From: CAZAJT01 sp964485585
Lineage (GTDB): Bacteria; Patescibacteriota; Microgenomatia; UBA1406; GWC2-37-13
Direction of reading: 5' to 3'
Assembly: GCA_964485585.1 (NCBI GenBank)
Contig: CAZAJT010000003.1
Location: 1-54,408 of the forward strand
DNA length: 54,408 nt
The notes beneath the pieces were generated by a model. The model made no database searches and was not told the DNA's origin. It saw only the letters and a list, made by a program, of their open reading frames with translations. Both the position numbers and the translations under genes were made by a program. Below, piece by piece: positions 39,489-47,454 of the stretch; positions within the stretch are counted from its first letter, which is position 1, and each line of letters opens with the position of its first letter.

Positions 39489-40793
39489 TTAGAATTCCCC
39501 AAATGCCTCTTCAATCTCACTCTCCTTCTCCACCGGCCCCACCATCACAAAATTTAAATTCTTAGGACGCAATATCTCTTGCGCAAGAGAAAACACATCC
39601 TCAAAGGTCACCGCACGGATTCTCTCTACGGTCTGTGCTGGAGTAGTAACCTGATTTTGAAGAATCTTTCTACTTCCTAAAAATGAAGCAATTTGATGAG
39701 AATCCTCCATTGACAATAGAAGTCTTCCCTTCAAAAGCTCTTTTGCATTCTCAAGCTCTTCTTTCCGGACATCGCCGTGTACTATTTTTTTGTGCTCGGC
39801 AAGAATCACCCGTATCGATTCTTTAATTTTCTCAACATTGTTTGTCACTCCAGCCTGCGTTACGAGATTGCCGACATCGTGGTATAATTCCCGTCCGGTT
39901 GAAATGTAATAACATAATCCTCTCTTTTCGCGTACCTCGGTAAAAAGACGTGATGACATACCACCGCCAAGAATTGCGGTCAAGACTGATAGCGCATATT
40001 TGCGCTCATCAAAAAAAGAAAATGCCCGGAAACCGAGACAGAAATGTGCCTGCTCAGTTTTTTTGTAAACAACCTGTATCTGTGGCTTATCTTGATGTTC
40101 GGTGACCCGCTGAAATTCTGGAGTGCCGCCATTCGGTTTCCAGCGACCAAACTTCTCTTCAACCAGCGCTAATATGCGGTGGAATTGGGGATCAAATAAC
40201 TTGGAATGTTGAAAACCGCCGGCGACAACGAGCACTGCATTTTGTGGATGATATAACTGTGATATGTAATCGGTAAAAGTGATACGGGTAAACGAACGGA
40301 CGCTGTCTTTTGTACCGGTTATCTCATAACCGAGCGGGTTTCCCTTATAGAGAAGCTCTTCATATAATTCTCCAACTTTTCTATATGGTGTGTCTTCGTA
40401 TAAATTGATTTCTTCAACGATCACGCCTTTCTCTCTTTCAATCTCATCTTCGAGCAGCAATGGATGAATGATCATGTCGGACAACACATCTAAAACGGTT
40501 TCAAAATGATCGGTCGTAGCTTTTATCCAGTAGCCGGTGCTATCTTTTGAAGTAAATGCGTTGAAAACTCCACCGAGTCCTTCAATGATCGAAGAGATCA
40601 GCAGTGAATTGGGATATTTATGCGAGCCCTTAAACGCCATGTGCTCAAAAAAGTGAGCGATACCGTTATTTTCGGTAGTCTCATACCGTGAGCCGGCACC
40701 AACAAGAAGAAGCGTCGTCAACGTAGGAAATGCTTTTGTGTCAACAAGAATAACCGTCAGTCCATTTTTGAGAGTGTAGACTTGTGGTTCCAT
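39489..40793 (-). CDS. M16-family zinc metallopeptidase
   Basis: 434 aa. Inverted zinc motif HFFEHMAFKG (HxxEH) with the distal Glu in the KGVIVEEINLYEDTPYRKVGE region; later RLFTEVREKRGLCYYIST is the conserved second-half motif (R-x-x-R...Y). The length fits one full pitrilysin-like subunit. TATAAT 6 nt before the ATG. It is 17 bp upstream of the prepilin peptidase on the same strand. Confidence 0.93.
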   Translation of the reverse strand: MEPQVYTLKNGLTVILVDTKAFPTLTTLLLVGAGSRYETTENNGIAHFFEHMAFKGSHKYPNSLLISSIIEGLGGVFNAFTSKDSTGYWIKATTDHFETVLDVLSDMIIHPLLLEDEIEREKGVIVEEINLYEDTPYRKVGELYEELLYKGNPLGYEITGTKDSVRSFTRITFTDYISQLYHPQNAVLVVAGGFQHSKLFDPQFHRILALVEEKFGRWKPNGGTPEFQRVTEHQDKPQIQVVYKKTEQAHFCLGFRAFSFFDERKYALSVLTAILGGGMSSRLFTEVREKRGLCYYISTGRELYHDVGNLVTQAGVTNNVEKIKESIRVILAEHKKIVHGDVRKEELENAKELLKGRLLLSMEDSHQIASFLGSRKILQNQVTTPAQTVERIRAVTFEDVFSLAQEILRPKNLNFVMVGPVEKESEIEEAFGEF

Positions 40794-40866
40794 TATTCTA
40801 TTATACCTGATCTTTCGATTCTAGGTTGCATTGCCTGCTGGTTGTTGATACAATGATGCTTTCCAT

Positions 40867-40939
40867 GGGCCGTTAGCTCAACTGGTAGAGCAGCAGCCTT
40901 TTAAGCTGTTGGTTCTGGGTTCGAGTCCCAGACGGCTCA
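40867..40939 (+). tRNA. tRNA-Lys (TTT)
   Basis: Acceptor GGGCCGT/ACGGCTC, discriminator A; D arm TAGCTCAACTGGTAGAGCA; anticodon stem GCAGC/GCTGT around CTTTTAA (anticodon TTT); T arm GGGTTCGAGTCC. CCA not encoded. Confidence 0.95.
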
Positions 40940-40954
40940 CAAAAATATAACTAT

Positions 40955-42196
40955 TTACAACGAAAATGCCTCGAGGATCTGACCGGCCAATGTTTTTTGC
41001 TCCCTCACTACTTCTCCTGTCCATGCTGACGCCGTTATGATGGTGGGAATAGCAATCGGTTGAAATCCCAGAAGCATTTTTCGCCTCACTCCTTCTATAA
41101 GATACGTAGGAATTCCTCTGAACTCTTCTAAGGACACTACATTTCTAATACCAAGGTTTTCACGATAGCTCGAAGTCGAATGTGGTTCGGCAGGATAGAG
41201 ATGATCAATCACATTCATGAATAGCAAAGAATCAACAATACTCTCCGGATTAAAGATGATTTCCTTATCGCCTGCAAAGGTCGTTACTAGGATAGCATTT
41301 TTAGAGAGATCAACAGAAAGAGGAAAGTTTGTCCGAGCGCCAAACTGTCCTTTCGCTATAATTACTTGATCATTCTTTTCCATAAGGATCGTTATGGGAG
41401 CTTTTGTCGTACGATCTTCTACTACAAAACTATTCTGCTCACCAAGCTCAAATACATGACCTTGACTATCCTGCGCCTTAATAACGAGCTTTCCATTTCT
41501 TTTTTCTAAAAGTGCCCGCGCCATATTGGTGTAGACTGAGGCGATTGCCGGCTCAGATTGCTTATTGTTTACCGCAACGATCGTCGGCGCTGGTAACGGA
41601 ATGCTTGTTGGCGATGGTGTTGGAGTTTGGGTCGGTTGTGGTCCGGGTGTAGCGGTTGGATGGTTCACCGGAGAAGACAAGCTTGGTGTCGGGGTAAAAG
41701 TGGGTTGTATCGTGGATGTTGGAGGTGGACTGGTGGGAGAAGATGGTATAGGAGTGTTGGTAACGCTTAGTATTACCGTAGATGCGACTAATGGTGTTGG
41801 AGTATTGGTAGGAGTTGGAATAACATCAGGTATGGCTGTTGGAATCGGCGTATTAGTTGCGGTAGGTGACGGAAATAGTGTTGCGGTAGGTGGTATCGGT
41901 GTGGGAGTCGCGGTTTCAACGATAGTTGGAGCAACCGTTGGTATATCAGTAGCTGCAACAGCGGCATCCGCAGCAGTTACTTCAGGTGCTGGTGTTGCGG
42001 TCGGAGCAACTTCATGATCTTTCTTATCCTCCTTATCTTTCTTATCCTTCTCTTTCTCATCACTCACTCCCAACACATTCTGCGGGGAAACATAAACAAG
42101 CCGCCCAAGATAATCCACCTTCCAATCAGCATAAACATCACTCCGGAAGAGTAAAAAACATACAGTAAATATCAGTAAGGTAGTTATTTTTGTCAT
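40955..42196 (-). CDS. Secreted protein with a Thr/Pro-rich stalk
   Basis: 413 aa. Signal peptide KITTLLIFTVCFLLFRSDVYA, a short N-terminal region, a Lys/Asp block (EKEKDKKDKEDKKD), about 135 residues of TPTP/PTAT low complexity, and a C-terminal strand-rich domain (ARALLEKRNGKLVIKAQDSQ ... GEVVREQKTLAGQILEAFSL). A wall-spanning stalk presenting a surface domain is the likely layout. ATG at 42196 is used; the upstream TTG is unlikely. Its antisense strand gives a long spurious Gly/Val reading. Confidence 0.75.
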   Translation of the reverse strand: MTKITTLLIFTVCFLLFRSDVYADWKVDYLGRLVYVSPQNVLGVSDEKEKDKKDKEDKKDHEVAPTATPAPEVTAADAAVAATDIPTVAPTIVETATPTPIPPTATLFPSPTATNTPIPTAIPDVIPTPTNTPTPLVASTVILSVTNTPIPSSPTSPPPTSTIQPTFTPTPSLSSPVNHPTATPGPQPTQTPTPSPTSIPLPAPTIVAVNNKQSEPAIASVYTNMARALLEKRNGKLVIKAQDSQGHVFELGEQNSFVVEDRTTKAPITILMEKNDQVIIAKGQFGARTNFPLSVDLSKNAILVTTFAGDKEIIFNPESIVDSLLFMNVIDHLYPAEPHSTSSYRENLGIRNVVSLEEFRGIPTYLIEGVRRKMLLGFQPIAIPTIITASAWTGEVVREQKTLAGQILEAFSL

Positions 42197-42317
42197 AATT
42201 TCATCTTTCAATTACTACAAGTTTAAGATTGCACTGAAACTATTACAAGCTCCATTTCTTACCTATTTATCGGAAAGTTCTTACACAATGTTCATGATCG
42301 TTCGTTAGCATGGGACC

Positions 42318-42521
42318 ATGTGGCACAGACTCGCAAACTCAGAATTAGCATCCATGGTCATCATTGCGTTGTTTGTTTTCCTGATAAGTTATAGCGTTTT
42401 TAGCTCATTTCAGATGACAAAACATTCCAATAAATCAATTTATCAAGAAACAACACAGGATGGCTCGCTCAATCATCCTCCCTTGTATGGCATACAACCC
42501 GGAGTTGGCGGTGGGCCGTAG
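42318..42521 (+). CDS. Possible small membrane protein, 67 aa
   Basis: One hydrophobic helix (MVIIALFVFLISYSVFSSF) and a hydrophilic tail ending in GIQPGVGGGP. Located 24 bp upstream of the EEP gene in the same direction. No SD or clear -10; coding status uncertain. Confidence 0.4.
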   Translation: MWHRLANSELASMVIIALFVFLISYSVFSSFQMTKHSNKSIYQETTQDGSLNHPPLYGIQPGVGGGP

Positions 42522-42545
42522 GATATGGTATGATGGAAAAATACC

Positions 42546-43256
42546 ATGCTTTCACTTCTTTCGTATAACATATTTTACGGAAGGAAACTCGACCTCATCG
42601 CACAATGGTTGACAAATCACAAACCGTTTGACATCATGTGTTTTCAAGAGTTTCCCAAAGATGCTATTCCGGTATTTACACAACAATGGAGGGGTAGAAA
42701 ACTACAGTATAATTATGCCGAGTCATTTAGTAAAAGAGGCAAATCGTACGGCGAACTTACTCTCTTTGACAGCAGTAAATTACAACTCAAAACGTCACAT
42801 ATTGTTCCGCTCGGCGGTAGCAAGTTTGAAGACCGGATATTCGCCGTGAAAACGGCACGCACCGCCCTCATCACAACCTTTTCCTACAACAATACTCCTA
42901 TCACTCTTGTAAACACCCACCTTATCTGCGTACATTTCAACAGCGTGAAGCGGAAGCAGTTACAGATGATACTCAACCATATGAATGATCATATTCCATC
43001 TTCATCCCACTCACAACTTATCCTTGGTGACTTTAACTATAGCTCGCTCATTCGTCAGAAGAAGTTTATGCGCTTTATGGAAGGATATGGATTTACGAGT
43101 GCGTATCGCGGCAAAACACATCGTTTCTACTATATTCCCCATCAGGTAGACTATATCTTTTCCAAACACTGCAACGTCGCAGACGTCGTCATCGAAACCG
43201 CCATCCGCTTCTCCGACCACCTCCCGGTCCGCTGCAATGTTAACCCCCGGAGTTGA
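42546..43256 (+). CDS. EEP-family hydrolase (second copy)
   Basis: 236 aa. LSYNIFYGRKLD (Asn), MCFQEFP (Glu), LILGDFNYSS (Asp/Asn), VDYIFSKH and RFSDHLPVRC (Asp-His) give a complete EEP active site. Only distantly like 9407-10171. The last codons (NPRS) lie in the 14-bp inverted repeat that flanks the RAYT gene, so the natural C-terminus may have been altered by that element. Confidence 0.86.
   Translation: MLSLLSYNIFYGRKLDLIAQWLTNHKPFDIMCFQEFPKDAIPVFTQQWRGRKLQYNYAESFSKRGKSYGELTLFDSSKLQLKTSHIVPLGGSKFEDRIFAVKTARTALITTFSYNNTPITLVNTHLICVHFNSVKRKQLQMILNHMNDHIPSSSHSQLILGDFNYSSLIRQKKFMRFMEGYGFTSAYRGKTHRFYYIPHQVDYIFSKHCNVADVVIETAIRFSDHLPVRCNVNPRS
43242..43255. repeat. Left 14-bp inverted repeat of the RAYT locus
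   Basis: AACCCCCGGAGTTG, the exact inverse complement of 44073-44086. The two arms enclose the transposase gene. Confidence 0.85.
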
Positions 43257-43288
43257 AAATATTGATACAACAGTCTACGTAGTAATTT

Positions 43289-43432
43289 TTACCATTTTTC
43301 AGCGTGTTTAACATACTCTAGCTTTTTCTGATAATCTGCATTCATGTATACGAACTTTTTATACCTCGCCCTATTGTAAAAAAATAGTGATAAAACCTCG
43401 TCGTCGTTACTTAACTTTTCTCCTCTCTTGCG
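43289..43432 (-). pseudogene. Frameshifted C-terminal part of the RAYT gene
   Basis: GEKLSNDDEVLSLFFYNRARYKKFVYMNADYQKKLEYVK, read in a different frame directly after the RAYT reading frame, has the C-terminal pattern of this family (K-x-x-D-x-E-x-V-L-x-L-F ... Y-K-K-F-V). Joining needs a +1 shift within about 43410-43430. Confidence 0.7.
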
Positions 43433-43967
43433 AGAGATACTCTGGAAAAGACGACCACTGATAGTTTGGCAACTTGTCTCTATCTCGCACAAGACCTGAT
43501 GAATAAGGGTTCAAGTGAATGTAGCGGGATACATGCATAAGCTGTTCGTCACTTTCTATTTTTACCGACTTAAAGTTGGGAAGAAACACGGGCCCTTTCC
43601 TCTCATGTTGAAGATTGTAATAGCGGGTAAATGAATTAACAACATTGGAAACAAACCGCGGTATTCCATCTGTGACAAATTGTTTAATCAAAAGATGGAA
43701 ATGATTCGGCATTAAACAATAGGCTAAAATTTCAATGCGGAAATATTTTTTATAAGCAATTTCTCTAAATATTTTTAAGTTTTCCTCTGGGGAAAGCAAC
43801 TTCAACCGAGAGTGGCTCACAACAGACTTAATTGATCGGTAGTATTCGAGAATCTCTAGAAAGAAAACACTGTAGCAATCTATGGTAAATGTCTGTCTTT
43901 TATCAATGGTCTTATTGAACACATGATATATTCCACCGTTGATAAATGGTTCTGGACGAAGCGGCAT
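43407..43967 (-). CDS. REP-associated tyrosine transposase (RAYT, IS200/Y1-like)
   Basis: About 186 aa. PFINGGIYHVFNKTIDKR is the family start; CLMPNHFHLLIKQ holds the HUH metal site; SFTRYYNLQHERKGPVF has the catalytic Tyr; SRYIHLNPYSSGLV and NYQWSSFPEYL follow. Such enzymes cut single-stranded palindromic REP sequences. The start at 43967 is chosen because TTGTCT, a 17-bp spacer and TACGAT end 7 nt before it. The frame closes early: the last 45 or so residues of the family lie in another frame (43289-43432). The catalytic core is intact. Confidence 0.88.
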   Translation of the reverse strand: MPLRPEPFINGGIYHVFNKTIDKRQTFTIDCYSVFFLEILEYYRSIKSVVSHSRLKLLSPEENLKIFREIAYKKYFRIEILAYCLMPNHFHLLIKQFVTDGIPRFVSNVVNSFTRYYNLQHERKGPVFLPNFKSVKIESDEQLMHVSRYIHLNPYSSGLVRDRDKLPNYQWSSFPEYLSQERRKVK

Positions 43968-44072
43968 ATATCTCATCGTAGTAACTGTGTTCACAGAAGA
44001 CAATGGACTATATGCCACAATTGTGCTTGAAATATGAACAATCATGTTTTTGGCTTATTAGAATAAGCTGTC

Positions 44073-44086
44073 CAACTCCGGGGGTT
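44073..44086. repeat. Right 14-bp inverted repeat of the RAYT locus
   Basis: CAACTCCGGGGGTT, exact inverse complement of 43242-43255. Each arm is itself nearly palindromic. Confidence 0.85.
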
Positions 44087-44121
44087 GTCAATTGTTATGA
44101 TTCTTACTGTATAATACCATC

Positions 44122-44718
44122 ATGGTATATGATCGGGAAAAGTATGTGGACGCGGTAAGAAATCAACTCGAGCCAAATATTTTCAAACACTCCTTAGCGC
44201 TTGAGGCGTGCATGGGTGGACTGTATGATTATCTGCAATCACAGGGACAGTTGGACACCGATGAACCAGCGCGTGAAGATTGGCTTTTGGCAGGACTCAT
44301 TCATGATATTGACTTTAGCGGTGAGTTTAAGGAGCAGCATCCTGCAAAAACGAGAGAAGCATTAGCAAAATACGGTCTGGAGATTGACGATACTGTTGAC
44401 GGCATTGTAAAAGCACATGCCTCACATTTGGGTTTGTTACATCCTCAATTAAAGTCTCACTGGGCTATTTTTTGTGCCGATAGTCTTACGGGGCTCATCA
44501 CGGCAGTCGCACTAGTACTCCCTTCAAAAAAATTAGCCGATGTGAAGCTCTCCTCTGTTGTAAAACGATTTCTCAAAAACCCCAATTTTGCCGCAGGTAC
44601 CAGACGCGCTGAGGTTGCGATGTGTAATAAAAGTGAAGGGCTCAATTTGCCGCTTGAGAAATTTATCGAGATCTGCCTCATCTCGATGCAAAAAATTTCT
44701 CCAGAGCTTGGGTTATAA
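44122..44718 (+). CDS. HD-domain protein
   Basis: 198 aa. FKHSLALEACMGGL (first His), LLAGLIHDIDFSG (HD pair) and IVKAHASHLG match a metal-dependent HD phosphohydrolase; similar HDIG proteins are frequent in CPR genomes. Substrate unknown. TATAAT (44110-44115) ends 6 nt before the ATG. Confidence 0.85.
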   Translation: MVYDREKYVDAVRNQLEPNIFKHSLALEACMGGLYDYLQSQGQLDTDEPAREDWLLAGLIHDIDFSGEFKEQHPAKTREALAKYGLEIDDTVDGIVKAHASHLGLLHPQLKSHWAIFCADSLTGLITAVALVLPSKKLADVKLSSVVKRFLKNPNFAAGTRRAEVAMCNKSEGLNLPLEKFIEICLISMQKISPELGL

Positions 44719-44738
44719 AAAGTTTCGGTGTTAATACA

Positions 44739-45527
44739 ATGACAGATTTTATACCTGAAAACGGTGGGAGGAAACCAGAACATTCGCAGGATTACGACGC
44801 AGTGGCTGCATTGTATGATGAGCGCGTAAGATCGGGACAAATGCAACGGCAATCTGAAGATCCGCTTCTTCAGGAAGCTGGAAAACGCACTCTCGACCTA
44901 TTGGAAAGAGAGCTATATAAGCCAGACAAAAAAAGTATTCGTCTCGTGGAACTCGGCTCGGGTAGAGGCGCTCTTACTCGGCGTTTACTCGCCTCCGATC
45001 CTTACTTTCAAGATACAAGCAGACACATAGATATTACCGCAGTTGATGTTTCGGGAATCTCACTTGAAGAATATTCACGCGAAGTGCCAGCCGCAAGAGC
45101 AAATACGAAGGTTCAAGCTATCCAATCAACGATAGGCCATGCAGTAGGCCAGATCGAAGATGAAATTGACAATGTTGTCTCAACCGGTGTGGCTCAAATA
45201 ACTCCACCAGAGGTAAGCGAAGCGTTATCTGCGCTTCTCCCCCGCTTAGTTGAAGGAGGTGCATTTATTTTTCAGTATTATCCTCCTCAGAGTGGAGAAC
45301 GAGATGAGGGTGTACCAATTCAGACGAGAGGACTCGGTAAGTATTTTTCTTACAGATATCCAAGAAGCTATCTGGATGCAATGATAAAAGATATAGCGCA
45401 AGCGCAAGGGTTAGCGCTTGAAGTAAAGTTTATTGATATGCCGCCTGTTGTTATGAGAAATCCCCTCAATCTACAGCAGATGATGCCTCCCCATAGAGCC
45501 GATTTCTTAGTGATACATCGTAAGTGA
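44739..45527 (+). CDS. Class I SAM-dependent methyltransferase
   Basis: 262 aa. Motif I is RLVELGSGRGALTRRLL; motif II ITAVDVSGISLEEY; post-I acidic residues are in place; NVVSTGVAQITPPEVSEALSALLPRLVEGGAFIFQYYP covers motifs IV-VI. Substrate unknown. It follows the HD gene by 20 bp and may be cotranscribed. Confidence 0.88.
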   Translation: MTDFIPENGGRKPEHSQDYDAVAALYDERVRSGQMQRQSEDPLLQEAGKRTLDLLERELYKPDKKSIRLVELGSGRGALTRRLLASDPYFQDTSRHIDITAVDVSGISLEEYSREVPAARANTKVQAIQSTIGHAVGQIEDEIDNVVSTGVAQITPPEVSEALSALLPRLVEGGAFIFQYYPPQSGERDEGVPIQTRGLGKYFSYRYPRSYLDAMIKDIAQAQGLALEVKFIDMPPVVMRNPLNLQQMMPPHRADFLVIHRK

Positions 45528-45607
45528 ATCGCTATCCTAAGTTCGTAAAATGAGTTCTAAACTTGAGTTCTAAAACGAAGTACAACACTTATTGGTAAAA
45601 TAACCAA

Positions 45608-46726
45608 ATGAGAAACCGTACGTTTCTATCGCTGTTCCTCTTCTTTTCCTCATTCCTATGGTTTTACTCGTTTAGTAATAGCATCCTTCCGCTCCATATT
45701 TACCAACAAGGCATTACTTTTCAGGATCAGATTTTTGGCCAGATTGTCCGCTTTATAGCAGAACTTATTATTTTAGCGGTCGTGGTTTCCTTAAGCAGCC
45801 GCATCTCTTGGCGTATTGCCCTCATTCTTTTCCTGACGTACTTTTTACTCTCCATAAAAATTATCTCACCGCTGCAATTTTATCTTGCGAGCGCCCTGAA
45901 TGGGATCGGGGTATTTTTCTTCTACATTTTTTACAACACTGCGCATTTTGAGAATACTCCAAAGGAAAACACTGGTCACAGCTCTGCGCTCATGTATAGT
46001 TTGCCAACATTTATTGGCGTTGCCGCTCCCCTTGCTGCAGGTATTACAAAAACAGTCGTGCCCGATGCATTATGGTTATTATCAGGTGTATTCTTCATCG
46101 TTTCATTTTTACTCATAAATAAGCAGAAGAATTTCCGCATAGATTTTTCTTTCCTCAAAGCACTGCAAGAAATCAAGGCAACGAGACGATTTGTTTTCAT
46201 CGAGGGAGTTTGGGAATCGCTTATCTTTGGATTTATTCCAGTCTATACGCTATTTTTCATCAAAACTCCCCTCCAGTACGGGCTCTATCTGTCTTATCTC
46301 TCGCTCGTGGGAGCAGGCGCGAATTTAGTCTTTGGAAGAATGACGGATAAAATACAGAAGCGCGCGGTTTTTTTGTATCCGATAACAATTCTTATGGCGA
46401 TCGTTACATTTCTTTTTGCCGGAGCGGTGCAAAATATTACGTTGTGGATTGTAGTAACGGGCATTATTCAGATGATGCTTCCCCTCTTCTGGAATGCGAC
46501 GACTACTCTGGTTGTTGACGCACACGCAAATCTGCGGTTGGCGATACCGGGAAGAGAGATCTGTCTCGCTGCAGGGAAGACAATCGGGATGATGATTATT
46601 TTCTTGAGCTTCACATTTGAAAAAACACCACATCTGCTTTTCTTTATATTAGGAGGAGTCATGCTACTTTTTCCGCTGCACCTCTATTGGAGAACTCTGG
46701 TGCGAAAATCCCACCGGTATTATTAA
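45608..46726 (+). CDS. MFS-type membrane transporter
   Basis: 372 aa, about 11-12 hydrophobic segments. FGRMTDKIQKRAVFLYP is the second-half copy of the MFS loop 2-3 motif (G-x-x-x-D-x-x-x-x-R-x). Substrate unknown. TAAAAT (45596-45601) ends 6 nt before the ATG. Confidence 0.8.
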   Translation: MRNRTFLSLFLFFSSFLWFYSFSNSILPLHIYQQGITFQDQIFGQIVRFIAELIILAVVVSLSSRISWRIALILFLTYFLLSIKIISPLQFYLASALNGIGVFFFYIFYNTAHFENTPKENTGHSSALMYSLPTFIGVAAPLAAGITKTVVPDALWLLSGVFFIVSFLLINKQKNFRIDFSFLKALQEIKATRRFVFIEGVWESLIFGFIPVYTLFFIKTPLQYGLYLSYLSLVGAGANLVFGRMTDKIQKRAVFLYPITILMAIVTFLFAGAVQNITLWIVVTGIIQMMLPLFWNATTTLVVDAHANLRLAIPGREICLAAGKTIGMMIIFLSFTFEKTPHLLFFILGGVMLLFPLHLYWRTLVRKSHRYY

Positions 46727-46741
46727 AAGAACTATGGAATA

Positions 46742-46786
46742 TTGCCTCCGCAACCTACGAGGTTGCGCGCAGGCTGGTACAACAAT
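46742..46786. repeat. 45-bp perfect direct repeat, copy D3
   Basis: Identical to 47362-47406. Contains CGCAACCT-ACG-AGGTTGCG. Its last base is adjacent to the stop codon of the RelE-like toxin gene. Confidence 0.95.
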
Positions 46787-47041
46787 TCATTGGTACACCC
46801 CTTGGCGGTGGCCTATGCGGATTACAAGGATCACTTTTTTGCGCGTATCAAGTTCGTAAATAATGCGGTATGGCCAGACGCGTAGTGAAAATGTTCCTTC
46901 AAACTCACCCTTCAGCTTTTTTCCTTTGTATGGATCACTCTGTAAAAGAATCAGACTTTGCAGGAGTCGCACCCTGAAGTTTTTATCTATCTTATCGAGA
47001 TCTTTTTTTGCTTTTGGTGCGAGTACGAGCTGGTACTTCAT
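46787..47041 (-). CDS. RelE/ParE-family toxin
   Basis: 84 aa. KYQLVLAPKAKKDLDKIDKNF, DPYKGKKLKGEFEGTFSLRVWPYRIIYELD and VILVIRIGHRQGVY are the hallmarks of RelE/ParE mRNA interferases and gyrase toxins; the group with R-x-x-P-Y-R-I-I-Y and H-R-x-x-V-Y is RelE-like. It overlaps the antitoxin gene by 50 bp, an unusually long overlap. Confidence 0.92.
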   Translation of the reverse strand: MKYQLVLAPKAKKDLDKIDKNFRVRLLQSLILLQSDPYKGKKLKGEFEGTFSLRVWPYRIIYELDTRKKVILVIRIGHRQGVYQ

Positions 47042-47309
47042 ATTGAGCTAAAACTTCTTCAAGTCTCGTATATCGACCTTTATCATAGCTTCGTCTCGCC
47101 TGTTTTATATCCTGTAAAAGATGAGGAAACTGCTCTGCTATCTCAAACGTTTCGATCCATGAAGCAAATTCTTCAGCAGAGATGATCACTGCTTTTGGTC
47201 GGCCATTCTCGGTAAGAATATAACGAGCTCCTGATCGCTCTACATCGTCAGCGATAGTGAAAATATTCTTCCTCGCAGTAGAAATTGGTATAGTCGTTTT
47301 CACATCCAT
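46992..47309 (-). CDS. Phd/YefM-family antitoxin
   Basis: 105 aa. MDVKTTIPISTARKNIFTIADDVERSGARYILTENGRPKAVIISAEEFASW is the Phd/YefM domain; the C-terminal half reaches the toxin groove and ends in a very basic tail (RTRTKSKKRSR) that exists only because of the long overlap with relE. Start at 47309 fixed by the promoter; 47351 lies upstream of the -35. Confidence 0.9.
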   Translation of the reverse strand: MDVKTTIPISTARKNIFTIADDVERSGARYILTENGRPKAVIISAEEFASWIETFEIAEQFPHLLQDIKQARRSYDKGRYTRLEEVLAQYEVPARTRTKSKKRSR

Positions 47310-47311
47310 AC

Positions 47312-47344
47312 GTACATGGTAATGTACACTATAATAAATGTCAA
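47312..47344 (-). promoter_or_regulatory. TA module 7 promoter and operator
   Basis: TTGACA (47339-47344), 17-bp spacer, TACCAT (47316-47321), 6 nt to the ATG. The perfect palindrome GTACAT-GGTA-ATGTAC (47312-47327, plus strand) covers the -10. Confidence 0.85.
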
Positions 47345-47361
47345 GTTTCATTTACTACATT

Positions 47362-47429
47362 TTGCCTCCGCAACCTACGAGGTTGCGCGCAGGCTGGTAC
47401 AACAATCTTTCGAACCCGGGAGGTGTGTA
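47362..47429. repeat. TA-associated repeat, copy D4
   Basis: The first 45 bp equal 46742-46786; it continues with CTTTCGAACCCGGGAGGTGTG, matching the hairpin of D1 at 8055-8076. It starts 17 bp upstream of the -35 of TA module 7. Confidence 0.93.
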
Positions 47430-47454
47430 AAGCGGGATCGTAAACGAGTAACGA

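Noticed and set aside
41565..42017. Plus-strand 150-codon Gly/Val-rich frame
   Set aside because: It is the antisense of the Thr/Pro-rich stalk of the 40955 gene; low complexity explains the open frame.
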